Assembly (NCBI RefSeq): GCF_000712075.1
Contig: NZ_JONW01000005.1
Coordinates: forward strand, 1,369,001-1,433,000
Reading direction: 5' to 3'
DNA from: Caulobacter sp. UNC358MFTsu5.1
GTDB taxonomy: Bacteria; Pseudomonadota; Alphaproteobacteria; Caulobacterales; Caulobacteraceae
Length of the DNA stretch: 64,000 nt
Shown: piece by piece, positions 16,608 to 25,057 of the stretch
Numbering within the stretch: position 1 is the stretch's first letter
How the letters are laid out: each line of letters starts with the position of its first letter
Notes under the pieces: model-generated
Told to the model about the DNA's origin: nothing
Database searches by the model: none
The model's input: the letters and a program-made list of their open reading frames with translations, nothing else
Position numbers and translations under genes: made by a program

Positions 16608-17219
16608 ATGACCACCGAGAGTTTGTCCGACGTCATCGAGGGGTTCGGCGAGGACACCCGTCCCGTCCTGACCGTCGGCCAGATGCTCGAGCAGTTCGAC
16701 AGCCGCGCCTTCGGGGCCATGCTGCTGGTGTTCGGCCTGCTCAACTGCCTGCCCCTGCCCCCCGGCTCGTCGACGATCCTCAGCCTGCCGATCTTGTTGC
16801 TGGCCCCGCAGATCGCCTGGGGTTCCGACATCCCGTGGCTGCCGCGCAAGCTGATCCACCACCCCCTGAAGCGCGACGAGCTGCGCGGATTGTTCCGTAG
16901 ACTGACGCCGATCGTCCGCCGGATGGAGCTGGTCACCCGCCCCCGGCTGGGCTTCCTGTTCGGCCCGGTCGGCGAGCGGCTGATCGGCGTGGTCTGCACC
17001 CTGCTGGCCCTGGTGCTGGTGCTGCCAATCCCGCTGGGCAACCTGGCGCCGGGGGCCACGGTGGCCGTCCTGGCCCTGGCCCTGCTGCAGCGCGACGGGC
17101 TCCTGGTGCTGCTGGGATACCTGATGGCCGCCGTCAGCGTGGGCCTGCTGGTGGTCAGCGCCGGGGTCGTGGCGGCCGCCGTCGAACGCCTCCTCCACAT
17201 GATTCCGGGGCTGCTTTAA
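16608..17219 (+). CDS. ExoD-like exopolysaccharide synthesis protein
   Basis: A 203-residue inner-membrane protein of the ExoD family, named for a Sinorhizobium gene affecting exopolysaccharide production and alkali tolerance. Recognised by the N-terminal region (GEDTRPVLTVGQMLEQF), the segment FGLLNCLPLPPGSSTILSLP, and a hydrophobic C-terminal half with about three membrane segments. It lies between rpoN and hpf, interrupting the common rpoN-hpf order. The molecular role is unknown. Confidence 0.82.
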   Translation: MTTESLSDVIEGFGEDTRPVLTVGQMLEQFDSRAFGAMLLVFGLLNCLPLPPGSSTILSLPILLLAPQIAWGSDIPWLPRKLIHHPLKRDELRGLFRRLTPIVRRMELVTRPRLGFLFGPVGERLIGVVCTLLALVLVLPIPLGNLAPGATVAVLALALLQRDGLLVLLGYLMAAVSVGLLVVSAGVVAAAVERLLHMIPGLL

Positions 17220-17270
17220 GTCGCTTTTGCGACGCTTGACACCGAGCCGGGACAGGCGCGTTGATAGGCC

Positions 17271-17903
17271 ATGCAAGTCCAAATCTCCGGCAAGCATGTC
17301 GACGTTGGTGAGGCTCTGCGAGCGCGAGTCTCCGACGAAATCGCCCTGAGCATCGGCAAGTATTTCGACCGCGGCGGTGACGCCGATGTCGTGATCAGCA
17401 AGGAGGGCTTCGCCTTCCGGGTCGATTGTTCGGTCAAGCTGGCTTCGGGCCAGCAACTGATCAGCCACGGAGCGGGCGGCGACGCCCACGCGGCCTTCGA
17501 CGCCGCCCTGGCCAAGATCGAGACGCGCATCCGGCGCTACAAGCGACGACTTAAGAGCCACTCGATCGCCGCCTCCGCCAAGCAGGCGGAAAACGCGGCG
17601 ATGTACGTGCTGCGGGCTCCGGACAGCGACGATGTCGACGACGACGACTGGAGCGTCGAGGAGGAACATCCCGCCGGCGCGCCGGCCGGCATGATCATCG
17701 CCGAGACCCAGGCCTCGCTGAAGATCATGACCGTTTCCATGGCGGTCATGGAACTGGACTTGACCGAGTCCCAGGCAATCGTGTTTAGGAACGCCGCCCA
17801 CGACGGTTTGTCGGTGGTCTACCGGCGGGCTGACGGAAATATCGGCTGGATCGACCCCGAACGCACCAAGTCGCTGAACGGGCACGCACCGGCCGTTAGC
17901 TGA
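17271..17903 (+). CDS. hpf: Ribosome hibernation promoting factor, long form
   Basis: A 210-residue protein of the long HPF type, which dimerises 70S ribosomes into inactive 100S particles. The N-terminal S30AE domain runs from MQVQISGKHVDV to about residue 105; an acidic linker (DSDDVDDDDW) follows; the C-terminal dimerisation domain is about 140-198 (IIAETQASLKIMTVSMAVME, then VVYRRADGNIGWIDP). The ATG at 17271 is the natural start. Location between rpoN and ptsN is typical. Confidence 0.94.
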   Translation: MQVQISGKHVDVGEALRARVSDEIALSIGKYFDRGGDADVVISKEGFAFRVDCSVKLASGQQLISHGAGGDAHAAFDAALAKIETRIRRYKRRLKSHSIAASAKQAENAAMYVLRAPDSDDVDDDDWSVEEEHPAGAPAGMIIAETQASLKIMTVSMAVMELDLTESQAIVFRNAAHDGLSVVYRRADGNIGWIDPERTKSLNGHAPAVS

Positions 17904-18016
17904 TCGAACCTCGGGTCGGTCGGCGCGTTCTGGTAGGCCCCGTCTCTCAAGCTTGGAGTGTCCGGGGCTTGAGGCGGCGACATGCGCGACGACCGACTGC
18001 GAGCGAGTTCCACACC

Positions 18017-18487
18017 ATGACCATCGGCGATCTACTGGAGCCCGGCGCGGTCACTTTGCGGGTCAGCGCCGCCAACAAGCGTCAGGTCCTCGGCGTGATC
18101 GCCGACGTCGCCGCCCGCGCGTTCGGCGTCGACGCCCACGAAGCCCTGGAAGGCCTGGTCGAGCGCGAGAGCGCCGGATCGACCGGCGTGGGCCAGGGCG
18201 TGGCCCTTCCGCACGCCCGCCTGGCCGACATCGACCGCGTGCGGGCGGTGTTCGTGCGCCTGGAGACCCCGGTGGCGTTCGGCGCGGTGGACGACAAGCC
18301 CGTCGACCTGCTGGTGGCGCTGTTCGCGCCCAAGGAAGCCGATTCCAGCCACCTGCGCGCCCTGGCCCGCGTCTCGCGCCTGATGCGCCAGCCCGAGCTG
18401 CGCGAACAGCTGCGCAAGGCCCGCTCGGCCGACGCTGTCCACGTGATGCTGACCCAGGCCCACGAGAGCAAGTCCACGGCGGCGTGA
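18017..18487 (+). CDS. ptsN: PTS IIA-like nitrogen regulatory protein
   Basis: A 156-residue EIIA-Ntr protein, the terminal phospho-acceptor of the nitrogen PTS, which regulates targets by protein contact rather than sugar transport. The phosphorylated histidine is H66 in GVALPHARL, in the usual PTS_EIIA type 2 fold. The start is the ATG at 18017 (MTIGDLLEPG), matching relatives; an ATG at 17969 is in frame and has GAGG upstream, so a 16-residue extension cannot be excluded. It follows hpf. Confidence 0.93.
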   Translation: MTIGDLLEPGAVTLRVSAANKRQVLGVIADVAARAFGVDAHEALEGLVERESAGSTGVGQGVALPHARLADIDRVRAVFVRLETPVAFGAVDDKPVDLLVALFAPKEADSSHLRALARVSRLMRQPELREQLRKARSADAVHVMLTQAHESKSTAA

Positions 18488-18495
18488 GGGCATGA

Positions 18496-18732
18496 ACCCC
18501 TCTCTCATAGAGAGAGGGAGGGGCCCGCCGCGAAGCGGTGGGAGGGTGAGAGGTTACAATCTCTCAGGATAACGCTCCGACGAGACAGCATGGAGTGGCG
18601 ACCGCCTCGACGGTGGCTAGCTGGGTCAATTCGAGGACTTCAACAGCCCTGGATTTGCCGGCCGGCGGTGAAACCTCTCACCCTCCCACCGCCTGCGGCG
18701 GCGGGCCCCTCCCTCTCTCAAAGAGAGAGGGA
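18496..18732. repeat. 237-bp element with long inverted arms, copy 1
   Basis: About 60-bp arms flank a ~115-bp centre. The left arm begins CCCCTCTCTCATAGAGAGAG and ends GGGAGGGTGAGAGGTT (18555). The right arm begins AACCTCTCACCCTCCCACC (18671) and ends in CCTCTCTC-AAAGAGAGAGG. A second copy is at 43190-43421, with the shared inner motif GGATTTGCCGGC. No ORF is evident. It fills the gap between ptsN and the cyclophilin gene. Confidence 0.85.
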
Positions 18733-18740
18733 TTCCATCC

Positions 18741-19346
18741 CTAAACCCGCTTCATGCTCAGGATCTTCACCGGCGGGTTCAGCATCTGGCCCTTCATGGC
18801 CGGGTACAGGGCCGGGCCGTCGGCCTTCAGGGCCAGGATCTTCTTCACGACGTCCAGCCCCTGGACCACGCCGCCGAAGGCCGCGAAGCCCTCATTGTCG
18901 CCTTTGCCGCCCGGTTGCGCATCCAGATAGGGCTGCGGGGTGGCGCAGATGAAGAAGTCGCAGGTGGCCGTGCCGGGCGCGTTGCGGGCCATCGAGATGG
19001 TCCCGGCCCGATGCTTGATCCCGGTCAGGCGGGTGCTTTCGTGGGCGATGGGGGCGAAGCGGCGCACCCGGTCGGGCGGCCCGCCCTGGATCGAGCCGGC
19101 GCCCTTGACGCCCTTGGTCTTCGACGCGCGGTAGAAGGTCCCGCCGTCGTACTTGTGCGCGTCCACATAGCGCAGGAAGTTGGCCGAGGTGATCGGAGCC
19201 TTCCGGTCCTCCAGTTCGACGACGATCGTCCCGTGGTCGGTCTGGATCGCCACGCGGGGCTTGGGCGGCGCCGCCCAGGCGGGGGCCGCCACCAGCAGCC
19301 CGGCCAGGCCCAACATCCCCCGGCGGCCGATATCCGTGTCGCTCAT
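18741..19346 (-). CDS. Exported peptidylprolyl isomerase (cyclophilin type)
   Basis: A 201-residue cyclophilin that catalyses cis-trans isomerisation of proline bonds, probably in the periplasm. The N-terminus carries RR at 8-9 and a hydrophobic stretch (GMLGLAGLLVAAPAWAA), suggesting Sec or Tat export. Core motifs are TDHGTIVVELEDRKAP, GTFYRASKTKG, GTISMARNAPGTATCDFFI and GFAAFGGVVQGLDVV. It is convergent with ptsN across the repeat element. Confidence 0.92.
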   Translation of the reverse strand: MSDTDIGRRGMLGLAGLLVAAPAWAAPPKPRVAIQTDHGTIVVELEDRKAPITSANFLRYVDAHKYDGGTFYRASKTKGVKGAGSIQGGPPDRVRRFAPIAHESTRLTGIKHRAGTISMARNAPGTATCDFFICATPQPYLDAQPGGKGDNEGFAAFGGVVQGLDVVKKILALKADGPALYPAMKGQMLNPPVKILSMKRV

Positions 19347-19490
19347 CCGTCGTCCTCGCCTGTCTCCGACCGTGACGGCTTACCGCGCCCGGGCGCGATC
19401 GTCGACTGGCCGCGCCCCGGCTTGTTGGCCCTCGCGCCGGACTGCTAAGGACCACCGACCGACGATCCGTCGGCCACGGGGGCCTATTCG

Positions 19491-19979
19491 ATGTTCAAGA
19501 CGCTTTTCGTCGCCGCCGGGCTGATGGCCCTGATCGGCGCGCCGACCGCCGCGCAAGCCCAGCTGCAGACCGAGCCGCTGGCGGAAGGCCGCCCCTGCGC
19601 CTATGCCGACGTCGTCGGCCTGTGGGAGAGCCAGGTGATCGTCGCCAAGGAAGCCGGCGCGGAAGAGCTCAGCGCCCGCCTTCCGCGCGACTACATGCGG
19701 TTCAAGGCCGACGGCGGGATGATGTATTACGGGACCGACCGCGCCGAGACCGACGTCCCGACGATCCAGAAGAAGCTGGACGACTTCGACGCCACGGACG
19801 GGGCGACCTACCAGGCCGAGATGCTGTCGCCCGGCCTGCTGCTGCTGCGTCGGGACGGCGCGCCGTTCCAGGGCTTCACCTGCACGGCGACGACCGACGC
19901 GGCGGGCAAACCCACGTTCGTCCTGACCCATCTGAAGGGGATGCCCGCCCTGCGGCGGGTGCAGCGGCGGCTCGACTAG
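19491..19979 (+). CDS. Hypothetical secreted protein
   Basis: A 162-residue protein with a clear signal peptide (FVAAGLMALIGAPTAAQAQ, cleavage near residue 23). The mature part has the look of a small beta-rich envelope protein (WESQVIVAKEAG, YMRFKADGGMMYYG, GFTCTATTDAAGKP). No family is recognised. It stands alone, divergent from the cyclophilin and convergent with the DUF1150 gene. Confidence 0.72.
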   Translation: MFKTLFVAAGLMALIGAPTAAQAQLQTEPLAEGRPCAYADVVGLWESQVIVAKEAGAEELSARLPRDYMRFKADGGMMYYGTDRAETDVPTIQKKLDDFDATDGATYQAEMLSPGLLLLRRDGAPFQGFTCTATTDAAGKPTFVLTHLKGMPALRRVQRRLD

Positions 19980-20025
19980 AGCCCCGCTCGGGCCGGCCTG
20001 GAGGGACCGGCCCGGATCGTAGGGC

Positions 20026-20295
20026 TTAGTGCACCGAGACCGGCGCCAGTTCGTGGGCGAGGGCGGCGGCGACGGCCGCGTCCTTGTCGGTCAGCACGGC
20101 CAGGCGCGCGCCGTCGGCGCGGAACACCGCGTACAGGGTCTGGTCGGGCGACAGGTCGACCTCGTCGGTCACGCCGACGGGGACGTCGGCCAGGATCTCG
20201 GCCGCCTTGATCGGCCGGACGTAGACCAGGTCGGGTGCGCCCAGGGCCGCGAAGGCTTCGGCGGAGAAGAACGGGGTAGCGGGGTTAGGTGTCAT
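20026..20295 (-). CDS. DUF1150 family protein
   Basis: An 89-residue alphaproteobacterial protein without known activity, recognised by the DUF1150 pattern (ALGAPDLVYVRPI, LYAVFRADGARLAVL, AAVAAALAHEL). It lies 104 bp downstream of the hsp20 gene on the same strand, a pairing I recall from other alphaproteobacteria. This suggests a shared stress-induced transcript. Confidence 0.82.
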   Translation of the reverse strand: MTPNPATPFFSAEAFAALGAPDLVYVRPIKAAEILADVPVGVTDEVDLSPDQTLYAVFRADGARLAVLTDKDAAVAAALAHELAPVSVH

Positions 20296-20399
20296 AAGAC
20301 CACCTCCTTCGGAAAGGGAACGCCCCGTGTCGCGTCTCGGTTCAGACCGCGACCGTGGGGAACATCCTGGGAAAAGCTTGACTGGAACGGCTTCGGACC

Positions 20400-20825
20400 T
20401 CAGCCGACCGAGCGGATCGGGATGCGGCGGACCAGCCGTTCGGGTTCCGGACGGGCCAGGTCCACGTGCAGAAGGCCGTGCTCAAGCGTGGCGGCCGTGA
20501 CCTCCATGCCCTCGGCCAGCACGAAGGTGCGCAGGAAGCCTCGGGCGGCGATGCCGCGGTGCAGATAGGCCTTGTCGGCCTCGGGCTTGCCCTCGCTGTC
20601 GCGCCGTCCGGCCACCACCAGCTGTCCGCCTTCGACGGTCACCTGCAACTGGTCGGGCGAGAAGCCGGCCACCGCCAGGGTGATGCGCACCCCGCCGTCG
20701 TCCGATTGCTCGACATTGTAGGGCGGATAGCTTTCGGCGGCGGCCTTGGCCGCGCGCTCGATCAGGTCTCTGGTGTGCTCGAAGCCCAGCAGGAAGGGGC
20801 TGTCGAACAGGATCGTCCGGGTCAT
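20400..20825 (-). CDS. Small heat shock protein, Hsp20/alpha-crystallin family
   Basis: A 141-residue ATP-independent holdase chaperone. The alpha-crystallin domain runs from about YPPYNVEQSDDGGVRITLAV to VTAATLEHGLLHVDLARPEP, with the GLLHVDL motif near its end and the IPI (IxI) tail motif that docks on neighbouring subunits. The start is ATG at 20823-20825 with GAGGA upstream. It is followed by DUF1150. Heat-shock control is likely, but no clear sigma-32 promoter could be assigned. Confidence 0.93.
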   Translation of the reverse strand: MTRTILFDSPFLLGFEHTRDLIERAAKAAAESYPPYNVEQSDDGGVRITLAVAGFSPDQLQVTVEGGQLVVAGRRDSEGKPEADKAYLHRGIAARGFLRTFVLAEGMEVTAATLEHGLLHVDLARPEPERLVRRIPIRSVG

Positions 20826-20946
20826 CGCGAAGTCCTCGCTCAAGCGACTTCGTTCGCCGGACACGACCCAACAGCGGCGCCGCGTCCAACGACGTGACAG
20901 TTACGTGGCGATGCGCGGGGGCGGGTTCAAGACCGTGCGTGGAGAT

Positions 20947-21012
20947 GGGGACACACACTCACGGCACGGCCGTGCGAGGTCGGCCGAAGCCTTCGCGTGA
21001 GTGTGTGTCCCC
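20947..21012. repeat. 66-bp palindromic intergenic repeat, copy 2
   Basis: The arms GGGGACACACACTCACGGC and GCGTGAGTGTGTGTCCCC flank a variable centre of about 30 bp. Same length and architecture as the copy at 450-515. It lies between the hsp20 promoter side and the end of ydbL. Confidence 0.85.
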
Positions 21013-21024
21013 TCCTTCGTCCGC

Positions 21025-21384
21025 CTACTTCTTCGTCCAGCCGCCATCCAGCGGCTTCCAGTACTGGCCGGGGGCCAGGCGGGCGTAGAGCTGCTTGGCG
21101 GTGGCCTGGCCGGCGGCTTCGGCGGTGACGCCGGTCTTGCTGGCGGTGTCCTTGTAGACGGCCGCGCGGCCGGCGTTGATCTCGGCCACGGCGGCGCGGG
21201 TGGCGGCGTCGCCGCCCGAGACGATGCCCAGGAAGCCGTCGGCCTGTTCGCCCACCGTGCCGGCGGCCTTGCCGGCGTCGACGGCGGCCTTGGCGGCGGC
21301 GGACTGGGCGAAGGCGGGAACGGCCAGGGCCACGGCGCCCATCGAGGCGGCCACGGCCAGGATCGTCATGGTCTTGCGGATCAT
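21025..21384 (-). CDS. ydbL: YdbL family (DUF1318) periplasmic protein
   Basis: A 119-residue protein with a signal peptide (MTILAVAASMGAVALAVPAFA) and a DUF1318 body (AAVDAGKAAGTVGEQADGFLG, then LYARLAPGQYWKPLDGGW). It is last of three co-directional genes with the order ydbH-ynbE-ydbL. In E. coli the YdbH-YnbE pair forms an envelope-spanning phospholipid transport bridge and YdbL modulates their assembly. Confidence 0.85.
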   Translation of the reverse strand: MIRKTMTILAVAASMGAVALAVPAFAQSAAAKAAVDAGKAAGTVGEQADGFLGIVSGGDAATRAAVAEINAGRAAVYKDTASKTGVTAEAAGQATAKQLYARLAPGQYWKPLDGGWTKK

Positions 21385-21397
21385 GTCGGTTCCTCTC

Positions 21398-21574
21398 TTA
21401 GAACAGGTTGGGGTTCTGCTGGATCAGCGTCTGGACTTCCTTGTCCAGTCGCACGCGCACGTCGGCGTCCAGCTTGGCGTAGATGTTGATCGGGTCGACC
21501 TTGACCCGCACCGTCGGGGTGCACGCCGCGAGGGCGCCCACCGCGAGGAGGGGAAGGATCAGGGCGCGCTTCAT
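21398..21574 (-). CDS. ynbE: YnbE-like outer-membrane lipoprotein
   Basis: A 58-residue lipoprotein. The lipobox is ALAAC with the lipidated Cys18, followed by TPTVRVKVDPINIYAKLDADV and an NPNLF end. In E. coli YnbE oligomers continue the YdbH beta-groove to the outer membrane. The gene lies 35 bp after ydbH and 13 bp before ydbL. The start is ATG at 21572-21574. Confidence 0.88.
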   Translation of the reverse strand: MKRALILPLLAVGALAACTPTVRVKVDPINIYAKLDADVRVRLDKEVQTLIQQNPNLF

Positions 21575-21609
21575 GGCGGGTGTCTCCAGTTCGGGGGAAA
21601 TCTGACGAT

Positions 21610-24600
21610 TCAACGCTGAACCGTTGCTGAACGTGGCGCGGGCTCCGGGGCGGGGCCTGGGGCCGGCTCCGGAACCGGCGTCGGAACGGGGACGGGGACG
21701 GGGGCCTCCGGCGCGCTTTCCTGCCAGCCGCGCTTCCAGGCCGCCAGAAGCTCGTCGAAGTTCAGCGAGGTGTCCAGGGTCAGGTCGACCGGCGTCTTGG
21801 CGGGCAGGGGGATGCGGCGGTTGAAGGCGCTGCCGTTCAAGAGTTCCATCAGCCCGATCTTGGCCTTCTCCGGCACCTTCGGATCGTGCTCGCCCTTGAT
21901 GTGGAAGAGCACGCCCAGCCGGCCCTTGTCGGTGCTGCTCACCCCGGCCTCCAGGGTGTCGAACCGCAGGTTCTCCATGGCCTGGTAGGCGAAGTCCTGG
22001 ATGGCGTTGACCGGCGCGTCCTTCTTGACGGTCAGGGGGTCGTTGGGGTCGACGCCGCCCTGGCCCGCCTGCACGCCGGTCAGGGCCGTGCGGGCGATCG
22101 ACAGGCGACCAGGGCCGGTCGCATAGACCTTGCCGTCGACGAAGCGGAAGCCGGCCTGGTCCATCTCGAACGGCAGGCGGCCGTCGATCGTCGCCTCGAC
22201 AGAGACCTTGTCGGCCAGGGACGAGCCGGCGACCAGCTGGCCCAGGTCCAGGCCCGCGATGTCGACCACGCCCTTGGTCGCGCCCTTGCCGTCCAGGGCC
22301 AGGTCCAGCGGCTCCAGGGTGATCCTGCCCTTCGACGCCTCGAAGGTCGCGCCTTCCAGGTGCAGGGCCTCCGCCCCGAGGGCGAGGCTGGCCCGCACCG
22401 ACTGGATCGGCACGATGGCGTCGACGCTGTCGACGGTCAGCACCTGGCCGGGCGGGCTGGTCAGGGGGGCCAGGCTGTCGAAGACGATCTCGCCCTTCAG
22501 CCGGTGGACCTGGCCCAGCGGGCTGCGGAAATCCAGGCCCGGGGTCGAGACCTTGCCCTGGCTGGTCAGGACCTCGTCCGCCCAGTTGAAGCGCCCGGTG
22601 AAGACGACGGGGCCCTCGGCGTCGCGGGCGATCGCGGCCAGGGGCGTCAGGCCCAGGGGCTGCAGTCCGCCCTTGGCGAAGACCAGTTTCGTGGCGTCGA
22701 TGTCGGCCTGACCCCGGCCGCTGGCCACGTCGTGGCGGATGGTGACCCGGCCCAGCGGGCGGCCGTCCAGGGTCTTGCCGTCCAGCCCGCCGGTCCACTG
22801 GCCGCGCGCCAGGTCGACCTCGCCCGTCGCGGCGATGGTCTCGAAACGCTTGCCCTCGGTGGAGGCCTCCACGACGCGGCCGCCGGTGACCTTGACCTGG
22901 GCGGTGTCGAAGCCGCGGCCGCCGCCGACGAAGCTGGCGTCCACGCCCTCCAGCCGCGCCTGGGCGACATTGACCATCGCCGCGCCGTCCCTGATCAGGG
23001 CCGACGCCCGCCAGACCCCGCCGGCGGCGACCACCAGCGGCTGGGCGGCGGGGCAGAGCTTGAACGTCACGTCGCTGATCGGCGGCTCGCCCATGGCGAT
23101 CGCGCGGGCGGTCATCGGCGTGCAGCCGTTCAGCCGCAGGATCAGCCCGCCGCCGGCCAGCTGGGCCCGTCCGGACAGGGTCCCGGCCACGCCCATGAAG
23201 GGCGGGACGTCCAGGCTGCCCACCGCCGTGAGGTCGCTGGTCAGGCCCGAGGCGTCGGAGCGCCAGCGGGCCGCCGTCAGGGCGATCTCGGGCAGGCCGC
23301 CGCCGCCCAGGGTCAGCGCCGCCCGGCCCTCGGCCGTCCCGTTCCCCGCCGCCGCCAGCGGACCGCCGGACGCGCTGAGCACGGCCTTGGCGCCGCCGGG
23401 GGCGGTCAGGGCCACGGGGCGGGGCAGGGACAAGATCGTCCGGCCGCCGGTGATCCCCAGCTTCAGGGCCGGGGCCGAGAGCTCGAAGCGCGACAGCGCC
23501 CGGGCCGCGGCCTGGCCGTAGGCGGGATTGGGCAGGGCGGCGCTGATCCGGGCGGCGTCGGGACCGCTCATCGCCCCGTCGGCGTCGGCCCGGCCGTCCA
23601 GGGCCAGGGCGATCCCGTCGGTCCCCGCCGAGAACCGGCCCTTGCCGTCGGCCGCCAGGCTGGACAGCACCACGCCGCCCGCCGCCACGCGCCCGCCGCC
23701 CAGGGCCACGCTCAGCGGGCCGCCGATCGAGGTGCGGGCTTTGTCCGACACCAGGGTCAGGCTGGGCGACTGGACCTCGAGCGCCGAGCGCGACAGGGCC
23801 GCGGGCCCCGCCACCGCCCGGTCGGCGTTGGCGGCCAGCCGCGTACGGGCCGAGCCGCGCAGGCCGGAGGCGTCATAGGTCAGGGCCAGGTTCGACAGGT
23901 CCAGGTCCGCGCCGATGTCGCGGCTGTCCAGGCCCGCGCCGGCCGTCAGGCGCTCGCCGCGGGCGTGCAGGGTGGTCTTGCCGGTCAGGCCGCCGTGCTT
24001 GAGGTCGCCGCTCAGCAGGCCGGCCACCACCAGGTTGGCCTCCAGCCCGCCCAGGCTGGCGGCCTCGACCTCGGCGCCCCGGGCCGTCAGGGCCAGGCGC
24101 GCCTCGGCCGGCCCGACCATCGAGAGCGCCTTGAGGTCCGGATAGGTCAGGTCGGCCTGCAGCGAGCCTTGCGCCTCGGTCAGGTCCAGCTGGCCGGCGC
24201 TGAGGGTCTTCAGGCCCAGCTGGACGTCGAGGTTCAGCCGGTCGCCGCGCTTGCGGGCCCGGAGCACGGCGCCGTCGGTGTCGAACGACAGGGACGGCGT
24301 GGCGTAGTGCATCGGACCCAGCCGGCCGTCGAAGCGCAGCAGCCGCCCGTCGTCCAGGCTGGCGTCGCCGGTCAGGCGGGCCGGGCCGCCGGGGGTGCGC
24401 AGCAGCACCCGGGCGTCCTCGATCAGGATCGCCGGGCCGGGCGTCTCCGGCTGAGCCGGCGACTTCAGCGCCTGGTCGATCATCGGCTGCAGGGTGCCGA
24501 AATTCAGGCCGTTGGCGTCGAGCTGGGCGTTCACCCGGGGCCGCACCAGCCGCACGGCGCGGGTGTTCAGGGCGAACTTGCCGCCCGTCCAGGGCGAGGC

Positions 24601-24933
24601 CAGGTCATAGGCCACCTCGATCCGCTCGGCCGAGAACACCGGGGCGTTCTTGGGGCCCAGGCGGATGGCGCCGGCGAAGCCGGTGGCGTCCAGGTCGTCC
24701 AGGTCGAGGGTGGCCTCGATGCCCTTGTCGTGCAGCCAGGCCAGGGCCAGCTCGCGGCTGATCTCGCGGCGGCCGGCATAGGTGGCGAAGCCCAGCGCGA
24801 TGAAGGCGAGGGCGGCCAGCGACATCGTTTCCAGCACGATGTCGATCAGGGTCGCGCCCGCGACCTCCACGATCTCGGCGGGGGAGGACGTCTCGGCGTC
24901 GGGTTTCGTCTCTGGCGGTGGGGGCTCGGCCAT
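21610..24933 (-). CDS. ydbH: YdbH-like AsmA-family intermembrane lipid transport protein
   Basis: A protein of about 1107 residues anchored by one N-terminal membrane segment (about residues 36-53, TMSLAALAFIALGFATYAG). A long repetitive beta-rich periplasmic region follows, ending in a proline-rich tail (PVPVPTPVPEPAPGPAP). YdbH, TamB and YhdP are AsmA-like proteins that move phospholipids to the outer membrane; the YnbE and YdbL neighbours identify this one as the YdbH type. The ATG at 24931-24933 is chosen; a TTG four codons upstream is also in frame. Proline repeats and length suit a bridge. Confidence 0.88.
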   Translation of the reverse strand: MAEPPPPETKPDAETSSPAEIVEVAGATLIDIVLETMSLAALAFIALGFATYAGRREISRELALAWLHDKGIEATLDLDDLDATGFAGAIRLGPKNAPVFSAERIEVAYDLASPWTGGKFALNTRAVRLVRPRVNAQLDANGLNFGTLQPMIDQALKSPAQPETPGPAILIEDARVLLRTPGGPARLTGDASLDDGRLLRFDGRLGPMHYATPSLSFDTDGAVLRARKRGDRLNLDVQLGLKTLSAGQLDLTEAQGSLQADLTYPDLKALSMVGPAEARLALTARGAEVEAASLGGLEANLVVAGLLSGDLKHGGLTGKTTLHARGERLTAGAGLDSRDIGADLDLSNLALTYDASGLRGSARTRLAANADRAVAGPAALSRSALEVQSPSLTLVSDKARTSIGGPLSVALGGGRVAAGGVVLSSLAADGKGRFSAGTDGIALALDGRADADGAMSGPDAARISAALPNPAYGQAAARALSRFELSAPALKLGITGGRTILSLPRPVALTAPGGAKAVLSASGGPLAAAGNGTAEGRAALTLGGGGLPEIALTAARWRSDASGLTSDLTAVGSLDVPPFMGVAGTLSGRAQLAGGGLILRLNGCTPMTARAIAMGEPPISDVTFKLCPAAQPLVVAAGGVWRASALIRDGAAMVNVAQARLEGVDASFVGGGRGFDTAQVKVTGGRVVEASTEGKRFETIAATGEVDLARGQWTGGLDGKTLDGRPLGRVTIRHDVASGRGQADIDATKLVFAKGGLQPLGLTPLAAIARDAEGPVVFTGRFNWADEVLTSQGKVSTPGLDFRSPLGQVHRLKGEIVFDSLAPLTSPPGQVLTVDSVDAIVPIQSVRASLALGAEALHLEGATFEASKGRITLEPLDLALDGKGATKGVVDIAGLDLGQLVAGSSLADKVSVEATIDGRLPFEMDQAGFRFVDGKVYATGPGRLSIARTALTGVQAGQGGVDPNDPLTVKKDAPVNAIQDFAYQAMENLRFDTLEAGVSSTDKGRLGVLFHIKGEHDPKVPEKAKIGLMELLNGSAFNRRIPLPAKTPVDLTLDTSLNFDELLAAWKRGWQESAPEAPVPVPVPTPVPEPAPGPAPEPAPRSATVQR

Positions 24934-25021
24934 CAGGGCGCACAATGCCGCAAGCTGCGGCGATTGTTAGGCCCCTTAGCGCCTTCAAGCGCTGCAAAGG
25001 CCGCCCCGCTGGAAGAAGGCG

Positions 25022-25057
25022 CAAAAAAACAAAGAGATCTGGAGCGCATCTGCGCTC
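25022..25057 (-). terminator. Possible terminator after dapB
   Basis: Read on the minus strand, GAGCGC-AGAT-GCGCTC (25042-25057) is followed a few bases later by CTCTTTG and a seven-T run. The T-run is offset from the stem, so efficiency is uncertain. Confidence 0.45.
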
